A stretch of 36,309 bases of DNA from an uncultured Porphyromonadaceae bacterium (lineage in GTDB: Bacteria; Bacteroidota; Bacteroidia; Bacteroidales; Barnesiellaceae_A), in the NCBI GenBank assembly GCA_900542255.1, contig UQMR01000018.1, forward strand, positions 1-36,309, written 5' to 3'. The notes below the pieces were generated by a model. That model saw only the letters and a program-made list of their open reading frames with translations, was not told the origin of the DNA and did not search any database. This document shows, in pieces, positions 16,456 through 25,552 of the stretch. Numbering within the stretch: position 1 is the stretch's first letter; the number at the start of each line of letters is the position of its first letter. The translations under genes and the position numbers were made by a program.

Positions 16456-19400
16456 ATGGCTATAACATGTCCTAAATGCAATAAACCCAACCGCAACGAA
16501 GCCATCTATTGCAAATGGTGTGGTTCGTGTGTTATTTCCAAATCGGCCGAACCGCTGAAAGAGTTGGTTGGGATGGACGACATCAAGGCGCAGTTACGCA
16601 AAATCATCAATACCTGCGAGGCGCTGCAAGCACGCTCCCGCCACAGCGGGGTCTCGTTCCGCATGGATTTGAATATCGTTATTACCGGTAATACAGGAAC
16701 CGGTAAAACAAAATTGGCGCGGGTCATCCATAAATTGTTGTATTCTTCCGGCATTGTAAAATCTCCGGAGCTTACAATCGTCGACGCGGTGGATTATTCG
16801 GATTTTTCTGACCCTAAGAATTGGGACGCCAACATTGAGAAAGTAAAAGATGGTATTTTGTGCATAGAGAATGCTCAAAAGTTATTGCCGACGGGTAAGT
16901 CGGATACTATTTCTAAACTCGATAAGTTGTTTAGCAGTATGCCCAAGTGGATGGGTAAACCTATCGTCATACTGTCGGGACTTCCCGATTTGCAGAAGTT
17001 TATGTCGGCAAATCCCGATGTGCGGAACCGCTTCCAATATCAATTCGATTTGAAAGATTATACGGTCGAAGATGTAGTCGCAATATGTACGAAGATATTG
17101 ACGGACGAATATCATATCTCGCTCAATCCCGATGCCGAGGAGAAACTCGATCGTGTATTCAAGTACGAGAAACGTAATAGCGGCGATAATTTCGGAAACG
17201 GACATTTGGCGGCGCAGAAAGCATACAATATCTTGCTCTGTCTTAGCGAACGAGATAGTACGTCGAAAAATCCCGTTGCTATTCCCGAAGATATTCCCGG
17301 TAAAGAATTCCGGCCTAAGACATTTGAGGAGGTTATGGCCGAGCTCGATGAGTTTGTAGGCGTTGATGAGATAAGGGAGACGGTGCAGAAGATTGTCAAT
17401 AAAATGGATATGGATATGGAGCGGAAAGGCGAAAGTGCCAAGCGCGAAATCAAAGACCATTTTCTTTTCCTCGGCAATCCCGGTACCGGAAAGACAACCA
17501 TTGCCCGTATTTTTGCCGATATTCTCAATTCGCTTGATGTGCTCCCCGTAGGACAGCTGGTGGAGGTATCGCGTAAAGATCTGGTATCGAATTATGTGGG
17601 ACAAACTGCCAAGGAGGTAAAAGCTGCTTTCGACCGTGCTATGGGTGGAGTCCTCTTTATCGATGAGGCATATTCGTTGGTACAAGGCGATAATGACAGA
17701 TTCGGTCAAGAGGCTGTCGATACGATGTTGAAGTTGGCCGAAGACAATCGCGGAAAAATTGTCGTTATATTGGCCGGATATACCAAAGAGATGGGCGAAT
17801 TTTTGAGTACCAACTCAGGTTTGACCTCTCGTTTCAATGAGACAGTTAATTTCCGTGATTATACCGCCGAAGAGCTTACCGAGATATTCCGCGGAATGGT
17901 GAGGAAAGGCGGCTTTACGCTCGATGAAGAGGCGAATGAACGAGTGGAGCACTACTTCCAAAAAATGTATCTTACTCGTACGCGCAACTTCGGTAATGCG
18001 CGTGAAGTACGCAATACATACGATAATGCTGTCAAGAATCAGGCCAAGAGGTTACAGGCAATCAAAAATACGCCTCAATACGACGCCTCGATGTTGTATG
18101 TGTTGACTCGTGAAGACATTGAAGGAGCCGAGGCTACCAAAGAAAAGAGCATCGACGATATTATGAAGGAGCTTGATGAGTTTGTCGGCATGGATAGCGT
18201 GAAGAAGGAGATCCGTTCTATCGCAAACAAAATCATGCTCAATCGCCGCATGATGGAGATGGGGCTTGCAGGAGCCGAGGCTCCTACCGTACACTTGGTA
18301 ATAACGGGTAATCCCGGTACTGGTAAGACAACTATTGCACGCAAGATGGGCGAGATATTCAAGGCGATAGGGTTGTTGCCATCCGACAAGGTGGTACAAC
18401 GCGAGCGCAAGAGTCTGCTCAGTTCGTATATAGAAGATACGGCTATTAATGTAGATAAGGCGTGCGACGAGGCAATGGGCGGTATCCTCTTTATCGACGA
18501 GGCCTATAACCTGATGCCCTTCGATGCCGGTGGAAGTAGAGACCAAAACGGAGCAAAGGCAGTAGATGCCCTTATGACACGTATGAGCAACGATGCCGGC
18601 AAATTCGTCGTTATTTTGGCGGGATACCGTGCCGAGATGGAAGAGTTCATCAACAATGCCAATCCCGGATTGAAACGCCGTTTCACGCACTTCCTGCATA
18701 TCGAAGATTACACAGCCGATGAGTTACATACGATATATAATCAGTTGGCGGCTAAGAAGAACTACAAGTTTACACCCGAAGCTGAAGAGCTTTTGGAGAA
18801 GTGTATTGACGAGATGGTATCGGCCAAGGATGAGAATTTCGGAAACGCCGGAGAAATGGTGAAACTGTTTGACCGTACACGTTCTCGACAATCAGACCGT
18901 TTGGTGGCGCACATGAACGAAAATATGACGCCCGATATGTATTTGACGATAGAAGCCTCCGATATACCGTACGATCCGCCCAAGAAAGTCGATGTAAACG
19001 AGTGCCTCGCAGAGCTGAACAACCTGATAGGGCTCGATTCGGTAAAAGACGAGGTACGCGGTATAGCCGACTACATCAACATCGAGCGCGGCAAAGCCGA
19101 AGCGTTGGGTAAGAAATTCGAAGGCATCTCCGATCACTATCTGTTTATCGGTAATCCCGGAACGGGAAAGACCACCGTAGCGCGCATTATGGGCAACATC
19201 TTCTATTCGTTAGGTATGCTGCCGAGCAACAAGGTGGTCGATGTCACGGCCAAAGACCTTATAGCCGGATATATAGGACAGACCGGCAAGCAGACCGAAC
19301 AGGTAGTGAAACGCGCTATCGGAGGAGTGCTGTTTATCGACGAGGCCTATTCGCTCGACGACGGTCCGCATGGGTTCGGTAAAGATGCTACGGCGACGTT

Positions 19401-19803
19401 GCTGCGCATGTTGCTCGATTACAAGGGTAAGATGATATGTATTGCAGCCGGTTATCCGTATGAGATGCAAAAATGGCTCGATACGAACTCGGGCTTGACC
19501 TCTCGCTTCAATAAAACCATCATTTTTGAGGACTATAATGCAGAGCAGTTGTCGGAGATATTCCTGAATAAGGCGAAGAAAGACCATCTGACACTCGATG
19601 CCGAGGCAGAACAGGCAATGCGTAGTTACTTTGATACCCTCTGTCGCAACAAGGGTCGCAACTTCGGTAATGCACGTGAGGTAAACAACTATTTCGCAAA
19701 AGTGAAGATAAACCAAAGTGCCCGTTTGCGTAAGGCAATGGAGCGTCCCGACTTTGATAAAATGATGTTCTGCCAATTGCTGGCAGAAGATATGCTCATT
19801 TAA
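16456..19803 (+). CDS. zinc ribbon plus four tandem CbxX/CfqX-type AAA+ domains
   Basis: A 1115-residue protein. One zinc ribbon (Cys 5/8/19/22) is followed by four AAA+ domains of the CbxX/CfqX (Rubisco-activase-like, SpoVK/EccA-like) family. Walker A motifs are at residues 78-85 (GNTGTGKT), 340-347, 618-625 and 899-906 (all GNPGTGKT). Walker B is DE in domains 2-4 (403/404, 681/682, 962/963) but reads ILCIEN in domain 1, with Glu138-Asn139 in place of Asp-Glu. Domain 1 should therefore bind but not efficiently hydrolyse ATP. Domains 2-4 each keep the FIDEAY..., AGY and LTSRFN-type or equivalent sensor/arginine regions. Domain spacing is 262-281 residues. Such proteins remodel or thread protein targets as hexamers; four domains in one chain is unusual. 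It is probably cytoplasmic and co-transcribed with the kinase. Confidence 0.93.
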   Translation: MAITCPKCNKPNRNEAIYCKWCGSCVISKSAEPLKELVGMDDIKAQLRKIINTCEALQARSRHSGVSFRMDLNIVITGNTGTGKTKLARVIHKLLYSSGIVKSPELTIVDAVDYSDFSDPKNWDANIEKVKDGILCIENAQKLLPTGKSDTISKLDKLFSSMPKWMGKPIVILSGLPDLQKFMSANPDVRNRFQYQFDLKDYTVEDVVAICTKILTDEYHISLNPDAEEKLDRVFKYEKRNSGDNFGNGHLAAQKAYNILLCLSERDSTSKNPVAIPEDIPGKEFRPKTFEEVMAELDEFVGVDEIRETVQKIVNKMDMDMERKGESAKREIKDHFLFLGNPGTGKTTIARIFADILNSLDVLPVGQLVEVSRKDLVSNYVGQTAKEVKAAFDRAMGGVLFIDEAYSLVQGDNDRFGQEAVDTMLKLAEDNRGKIVVILAGYTKEMGEFLSTNSGLTSRFNETVNFRDYTAEELTEIFRGMVRKGGFTLDEEANERVEHYFQKMYLTRTRNFGNAREVRNTYDNAVKNQAKRLQAIKNTPQYDASMLYVLTREDIEGAEATKEKSIDDIMKELDEFVGMDSVKKEIRSIANKIMLNRRMMEMGLAGAEAPTVHLVITGNPGTGKTTIARKMGEIFKAIGLLPSDKVVQRERKSLLSSYIEDTAINVDKACDEAMGGILFIDEAYNLMPFDAGGSRDQNGAKAVDALMTRMSNDAGKFVVILAGYRAEMEEFINNANPGLKRRFTHFLHIEDYTADELHTIYNQLAAKKNYKFTPEAEELLEKCIDEMVSAKDENFGNAGEMVKLFDRTRSRQSDRLVAHMNENMTPDMYLTIEASDIPYDPPKKVDVNECLAELNNLIGLDSVKDEVRGIADYINIERGKAEALGKKFEGISDHYLFIGNPGTGKTTVARIMGNIFYSLGMLPSNKVVDVTAKDLIAGYIGQTGKQTEQVVKRAIGGVLFIDEAYSLDDGPHGFGKDATATLLRMLLDYKGKMICIAAGYPYEMQKWLDTNSGLTSRFNKTIIFEDYNAEQLSEIFLNKAKKDHLTLDAEAEQAMRSYFDTLCRNKGRNFGNAREVNNYFAKVKINQSARLRKAMERPDFDKMMFCQLLAEDMLI

Positions 19804-19832
19804 TAATATGATAATTAAATAGTATAAATAAT

Positions 19833-20357
19833 ATGGATTATAAAGAAATATTGGCTCCTTTGTCCGGGTGCGATTCTTTTAAGAAGGAGATAGCAGACAA
19901 GGTTTCTAATATAAAAATGGAAAAGAGCCGAGGCGGAAATATGAGCCGTTTTTTCGATAATTATCTCTTTATGGGAGAAGCCGATACCGATATGAGTATG
20001 GCTGCTCGCATGATGGCTGAGATTCTTTTTGCCGAGGGTATGTTAACCTCCGATAAAGTGGTGACAGTGTCGAGAGCCGACCTTGTGGGATCTTTCGTAG
20101 GAATGTCGAAAGCGCTGGTAAATAATGCCTTCAAGGATGCGAATGGAGGAGTGCTGTTTATCGATGAGGCCTATTCGCTCATGTTGGGAGATAATGATTA
20201 TTTCGGAAAAGAAACCATGGATGCTTTAATAGCAAATTTAGATGACGCCAAAGGCCGTTTAATCTGTATTGCGGCAGGAAGCTCGTCCGAAATGCAACAA
20301 TGGCTTGAAGCCGACAGGAGGATAGCCGCACGTTTCAATAAAACTGTTGCTTTTTGA
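19833..20357 (+). CDS. stand-alone truncated AAA+ domain with dead P-loop
   Basis: A 174-residue protein clearly related to the AAA+ domains of the preceding gene (compare NGGVLFIDEAYSL and RFNKTVAF with GGVLFIDEAYSL and RFNKTIIF of domain 4). The P-loop is replaced by GEADTDMS at residues 48-55, where the paralogue has GNPGTGKT, so ATP binding is very unlikely. Walker B (Asp111-Glu112) remains. It ends right after the arginine-finger strand and lacks the C-terminal helical lid. The stop follows a T5 run; in the +1 frame the next residues would be FENM, resembling FEDY of the paralogue, before another stop. It is either a decayed duplicate or a deliberately inactive adaptor/cap. The intact 174-codon frame and correct spacing favour expression. 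Confidence 0.75.
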   Translation: MDYKEILAPLSGCDSFKKEIADKVSNIKMEKSRGGNMSRFFDNYLFMGEADTDMSMAARMMAEILFAEGMLTSDKVVTVSRADLVGSFVGMSKALVNNAFKDANGGVLFIDEAYSLMLGDNDYFGKETMDALIANLDDAKGRLICIAAGSSSEMQQWLEADRRIAARFNKTVAF

Positions 20358-20363
20358 GAATAT

Positions 20364-20415
20364 GTAAACGTGAAGGTGATACAAAATCCTTTCTTATAAA
20401 GGTTATCGTGTTTAC
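20364..20415 (+). other. nested stem-loop after the truncated AAA+ gene
   Basis: GTAAACGTGA (20364-20373) can pair with TCGTGTTTAC (20406-20415) over 10 bp including two G-U pairs. Inside it CCTTT (20388-20392) pairs with AAAGG (20398-20402). There is no T-run after it. It begins just past the stop of the truncated AAA+ gene, within the 134-bp gap before the FHA gene. It may be an RNA-processing or partial-termination element; I see no promoter in the rest of this gap. Confidence 0.4.
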
Positions 20416-20491
20416 CGCTATTGATAAGAATGATTTGTAGATTACGGGTAGGAATAGTCCCGATAATCGATTTATTTAAGACCATTTTGAT

Positions 20492-21154
20492 ATGAGTGAT
20501 CTCGTAAAATGCCCTCATTGCAGTAAAAATATAGAAAACGATAGTTTCTATTGTGACCAATGCGGTGCTGAATTGATGTATTGTCCACAATGTCATATTT
20601 TCGGGAAAGGCAAATTCTGTTCTAAATGCCGCACGCCCCTTGTGCCTGCAAGCAAAAGTGCGTCGTCTCCCGCAACCTCTCAACCTGTCAGTCCGCAAAC
20701 GTCAGGTGGTGTACAGATGAATCAGCCTGTCAATCCGCAACCGGCAAGTGGCATGCAGCCGAATTACAACGCTGCGCAAAATCAGCGACCGCCGATGGCA
20801 GCGGGTGGAAATGTAAATCAATCGACCGCAAAGCCAACTGCTCAGCCCGGTATGCAAAATATGGTTACACCCACCAAATTGGTATGTCGTGCAGAAGGTA
20901 TTGTGCTTATATTGAAAGATGGTGCTATTATAGGTCGTCGTAATGGCGACTATGTGGCGCAGTTTAGCAATCAACCCTATGTATCGGGAACACATGCCCG
21001 TCTTGCATATACAACACAAGGTTGGACTATTACCGACTTAGGTTCCACCAATGGAACAATGGTGAATGGCAAGAGTTTGTCGGTTAATGCACCGTATCCT
21101 ATATCTGTTGGCGATACGGTTCGTATTGCTACGCTCGATTTTATTGTAGAATAA
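20492..21154 (+). CDS. zinc-ribbon / FHA-domain phosphothreonine reader
   Basis: A 220-residue protein. Two zinc ribbons (Cys 7/10/21/24 and 31/34/43/46) are joined by a Pro/Gln/Asn-rich flexible linker (~50-125) to a C-terminal FHA domain (~130-220). The FHA contact residues are present: Arg in IIGRR, Ser and His in VSGTHARL, and Asn in GSTNGT. It should therefore bind phosphothreonine peptides. The neighbouring membrane kinase is the obvious source of such sites, perhaps its own DKTL repeats, although FHA domains often prefer D or I at +3 and these repeats carry P. The PP2C gene follows after 4 bp. The ribbons probably dock it to the ribbon-bearing AAA+ or scaffold protein; that is inference. 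Confidence 0.92.
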   Translation: MSDLVKCPHCSKNIENDSFYCDQCGAELMYCPQCHIFGKGKFCSKCRTPLVPASKSASSPATSQPVSPQTSGGVQMNQPVNPQPASGMQPNYNAAQNQRPPMAAGGNVNQSTAKPTAQPGMQNMVTPTKLVCRAEGIVLILKDGAIIGRRNGDYVAQFSNQPYVSGTHARLAYTTQGWTITDLGSTNGTMVNGKSLSVNAPYPISVGDTVRIATLDFIVE

Positions 21155-21158
21155 AAAC

Positions 21159-22085
21159 ATGGAGTCTATGATATTACAGTGTCAAGTTGCAAGCGACGTA
21201 GGATGCGTACGCACCAATAATGAAGATATAGCCTTGTTGGCAGGTGGTTTATATAGAGACGCTGTCGATCGTTTTGTGGCAGAGTTACAGCCTAATTCAC
21301 GTTTCGTTGCTATTGTAGCCGATGGCATGGGTGGATATGAAGGTGGTGAGATAGCCAGCGAAATGGCAGCAAAATCTTTCGATTCGTTTTTTACAAGTTT
21401 GCCTGCCGGCCTTTCCGTCGATGGATTGGTCGCACAAGTGAAGGCGTGGGTGACAGATATGCATGCTACGATAATAAGTTACGGAGAAGAGCATCGCGAG
21501 TATGCCGGATTGGGCACGACAATGGTAGGAATATTTGCTTACGAAGGTCGTATATATCGCATCAATGTAGGTGATAGCCGCTTGTATCGGTATAGGAACG
21601 GAATATTGAAACAACTTTCGGTAGATCATTCTATGCGAGAGCTTACCGGTGATATGTCGCAGCCTTCTAACTTAATTTATAACTCTTTGGGAGCAGGTGG
21701 AAAAGTCTTTGCCGATGTCGAGGAGATGACCATGCAAATCATCGATGACGACCGGTTCTTGATTTGTTCCGATGGTTTGAGCGACATGATTTCTGATGAA
21801 GAGATTAGCTCTATTTTAGCCGATAATGCCGATGTGGAAGCTCTTATAGCTGCTGCCAAGCAGGCCGGAGGACGCGATAATGTAAGCGTGATACTGCTGA
21901 CGGTATGTGCCGCAGAGCAAGAGGCCGACGATACCTCAGATGCAGCAGAGGCCGAGGCAGATACTACGGGTGATGACAGTACAGATGACGAGGGTGGCCG
22001 CGATAGCGATACGTCCGTTATCGACAGGTCTTCGCCTATGAGAAATGACCAGTCTATTCCTAAAATAGACAAAACAAAAAGATAA
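21159..22085 (+). CDS. PP2C-type Ser/Thr protein phosphatase
   Basis: A 308-residue metal-dependent (Mn/Mg) phosphatase, cytoplasmic, of the short bacterial PP2C type. Motifs: RTNNED at 18-23, VADGMGGYEGGE (Asp55, metal site), GLGTTMV, NVGDSRLYRYRNG, VDHSM, LICSDGLSDM and the C-terminal GGRDNVSVILL. All core metal-binding Asp positions that I can align are present, so it should be active. After the domain there is a ~60-residue, very acidic Asp/Glu/Ser/Thr-rich tail ending in IDKTKR. The first four residues may be optional (ATG 21159 or 21168). It should reverse the phosphorylation made by the membrane kinase. Confidence 0.93.
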   Translation: MESMILQCQVASDVGCVRTNNEDIALLAGGLYRDAVDRFVAELQPNSRFVAIVADGMGGYEGGEIASEMAAKSFDSFFTSLPAGLSVDGLVAQVKAWVTDMHATIISYGEEHREYAGLGTTMVGIFAYEGRIYRINVGDSRLYRYRNGILKQLSVDHSMRELTGDMSQPSNLIYNSLGAGGKVFADVEEMTMQIIDDDRFLICSDGLSDMISDEEISSILADNADVEALIAAAKQAGGRDNVSVILLTVCAAEQEADDTSDAAEAEADTTGDDSTDDEGGRDSDTSVIDRSSPMRNDQSIPKIDKTKR

Positions 22086-22134
22086 TCAGGCATGTGCCAT
22101 AGATTTTGGTGAAACGATACCTAAAAGAAAAACT

Positions 22135-22782
22135 ATGACAGTGAGAATTTCTTTGCATCCTGCTGGTGATGATAAACTCTTTGGCAAAAGCAAATGGTGG
22201 GGTGACCCCGAGTTGCCGGTCGATATGGATTATCCGAATTACAGAGATGATAACGGCGAGGAGTATCCGTTGACCTTTATATGTCAGGTAAATTGCTCTG
22301 ATCTGGCCGCATACGATACGCCCCTTCCCAAAGAGGGCCTGTTATGCTTTTTTGCCCGTATAGATTATTATCTTGGCTATGACGACCCCGAGGTGTCCTG
22401 CGAAGGCGTATGGCCGCTCGAAGATACGAGGGTGATATATGTTGCTCCCGAAGATATGCCACGCATCGAAACGAAGATACTCGTAGATGAAAATGACGAG
22501 CCTATGGCCTTGCCATGCCGGCGTATAGAGTGGCAGTATTGTGCATCGGGAAAAGATGATTGCGATGGACACAAATTGTTGGGCTCGCCATTTATGATAC
22601 CTTGGGAAGACTGGGACGCACCCTGCGAAGGCTGGAAAGTCTTGTTGCAAGTAGATACCGATGAAGGAGACGATTATACACTCCGCTTTATGGATGATGG
22701 TGTATTTTATTTCTTGATTGCTCCCGACGATTTGCAGAAAGGTCGTTTTTCGCAGGTTCGCGGTTTTATGATTTCCATGTAA
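22135..22782 (+). CDS. DUF1963 (YwqG-like) protein
   Basis: A 215-residue acidic protein. SKWWGDPELPVDMDYP, then PLTFICQVNCSDLA and LPKEGLLCFFARIDYY are the hallmark blocks of the DUF1963/YwqG family (compare its usual GG.P..P, P..FIAQ.N, LP..G.L.FF). A C-terminal LLQVDT...MDDGVFYFLI also fits. No enzymatic activity is established for the family that I know of; some members lie in toxin or stress gene clusters. It starts 49 bp after the PP2C gene and ends 4 bp before the last gene of the block, so it belongs to the same transcription unit. Its role in the system is unknown. Confidence 0.85.
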   Translation: MTVRISLHPAGDDKLFGKSKWWGDPELPVDMDYPNYRDDNGEEYPLTFICQVNCSDLAAYDTPLPKEGLLCFFARIDYYLGYDDPEVSCEGVWPLEDTRVIYVAPEDMPRIETKILVDENDEPMALPCRRIEWQYCASGKDDCDGHKLLGSPFMIPWEDWDAPCEGWKVLLQVDTDEGDDYTLRFMDDGVFYFLIAPDDLQKGRFSQVRGFMISM

Positions 22783-22786
22783 CCCT

Positions 22787-23617
22787 ATGAGACAGGTTGA
22801 GGTCGATATGAATAGAGCGGCTCAAATAAAATCGATAGCAGAAGATAGCCGGTTGTCGATAAACGGCAGAGTAGAGGCGATACTATCGGTACGCGAAGAG
22901 GTCGATGCCGATACCGACGAGTACTATAAGTTGGGATGCACGGTATTTGAGACCATACGGGCGTTGTTGCTGGGCGACAACTATGAAGAGTGCCGTCGAG
23001 ACGATTTGCTGATGTGTGATTGCTTGCTCGCCGAGGCATATTGGCATACATCCAGGAGCTGGCTTATTGCTCCTTTGGCACAAGAGCTGTATGCTATGCT
23101 CGCGGGCTCTCTTACGACAGACCCCGGAAAGCTAAGTATCTATTCACAGGTGTTAGGTCGTGTATGCTATTGCTTGCGTGGGACGGGGCATCCGCGATTG
23201 ATGATGAAACTGCTTGCTATTCGGTTGGGTTATGAAAAAGCCTTGCCCGAGCCCGACCCCGAGAACCTGGAAGATATTGCCGGCGATTTATATCGACTGG
23301 CGCTTCTTACCGATTGCAATACATGGCTTGGAACGGTCGAAGCCGATGTCGTGGCGATATTGGGAGCCGAAAAGATGAAAGCTATTGAAAAGGCTCCTCA
23401 AATGGGGCATCTCAAAGCAGACCCGGTTGAATATACCGAGCAATGGGAAAATATTATAGACAAGGTAGAGGCCGAGGTCGGCGTGGAGTTGGCCGGGGAG
23501 CCTGTTTGTATGGGCTTTTGTTTTAAGTATTGGTCTGTAAAAGAGAGGGTCTTGCACAAATATGGCATAGATTGGCGTTCGCCCATGTTGATGAATCCCG
23601 GGGTGACGTTCGATTGA
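22787..23617 (+). CDS. unknown helical protein with C-terminal YW-YGI-W-SP motif
   Basis: I do not recognise a named family for this 276-residue protein. It is mainly helical and acidic, without signal peptide or membrane segment. Its C-terminus (residues 248-276) reads YWSVK..VLHKYGIDWRSP..MNP.V.FD and ends in FD. The YW...YGI.W.SP..N core matches residues 59-82 of the second gene of the block at about half of the positions, with a one-residue gap. I have a general memory of this string at the ends of Bacteroidetes hypothetical proteins but cannot attach a function. ATG 22787 is 4 bp after the DUF1963 stop; ATG 22808 is an alternative. It is the last gene of the block. Confidence 0.75.
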   Translation: MRQVEVDMNRAAQIKSIAEDSRLSINGRVEAILSVREEVDADTDEYYKLGCTVFETIRALLLGDNYEECRRDDLLMCDCLLAEAYWHTSRSWLIAPLAQELYAMLAGSLTTDPGKLSIYSQVLGRVCYCLRGTGHPRLMMKLLAIRLGYEKALPEPDPENLEDIAGDLYRLALLTDCNTWLGTVEADVVAILGAEKMKAIEKAPQMGHLKADPVEYTEQWENIIDKVEAEVGVELAGEPVCMGFCFKYWSVKERVLHKYGIDWRSPMLMNPGVTFD

Positions 23618-23740
23618 CCCATCATACGGCTATAACGAGCAGTTGGAAGCCGAAAATTTCATCGGATGTGTTTGTTTATAATAAAAAATCCCATTAAGGC
23701 GATATTTTTATATCTATGCTGTGATTTTATTGCAAAAATG

Positions 23741-23771
23741 TTTGCAAATAAAAATAAATTACCTATATTTG
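23741..23771 (+). promoter_or_regulatory. Bacteroides-type promoter upstream of hairpin
   Basis: TTTG (23741-23744), a 19-nt spacer and TATATTTG (23764-23771) match both elements of the Bacteroides consensus with the expected spacing. This is the best promoter in the window. Transcription would begin near 23778 and run within about 35 nt into the hairpin at 23811. Confidence 0.65.
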
Positions 23772-23810
23772 TTGCGAAGAACCTTTTCATCATACTTGTT
23801 ATATGTTCAG

Positions 23811-23843
23811 TCGGCTGGTGCGTGACGTATCGGCCGGTTTTTT
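23811..23843 (+). terminator. intrinsic terminator or attenuator upstream of guaB
   Basis: TCGGCTGGTGCG (23811-23822) can pair with CGTATCGGCCGG (23826-23837) over 12 positions, four of them G-U, around a TGA loop. Six T follow directly (23838-23843). It has the form of a Rho-independent terminator on the plus strand. It ends 98 bp before guaB. Confidence 0.6.
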
Positions 23844-23892
23844 ATATGGCAAATTCATTATAAAAATAATAAAAATACATCTTGCGTAGATA

Positions 23893-23919
23893 TTTGTTCT
23901 GTAAAAATACTTATCTTTG
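23893..23919 (+). promoter_or_regulatory. proximal promoter of guaB
   Basis: TATCTTTG (23912-23919) is an exact TAnnTTTG -7 box, 22 bp before the guaB ATG. The nearest TTTG (23893-23896) leaves only a 15-nt spacer, so the -33 is doubtful. A start from here would skip the upstream hairpin. Confidence 0.5.
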
Positions 23920-23929
23920 CGTGCAATAA

Positions 23930-25414
<1,485 letters not shown>

Positions 25415-25552
25415 TGCGTGTGATGTGTTGGTGAACAAGAATTGATTTATACCGGGGCGACAGACAATTTTTTGTATGTTGTCCCGTTTTATGACAATAG
25501 AGAAGCAAATAGTAACATGCTCATGATTGTGGGCAAAGCAAAAGACAAAGGA

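Noticed and set aside
9693..23617. Type VI secretion or TerY-P tellurite-type module
   Set aside because: Kinase, phosphatase and FHA genes fit, but no sheath, tube, baseplate, ClpV, vWA (TerY) or TerD genes are present.
23666..23863. 65-codon frame with hydrophobic residues upstream of guaB
   Set aside because: It starts at GTG and runs over a promoter and a hairpin terminator; the AT-rich DNA explains the hydrophobic residues.
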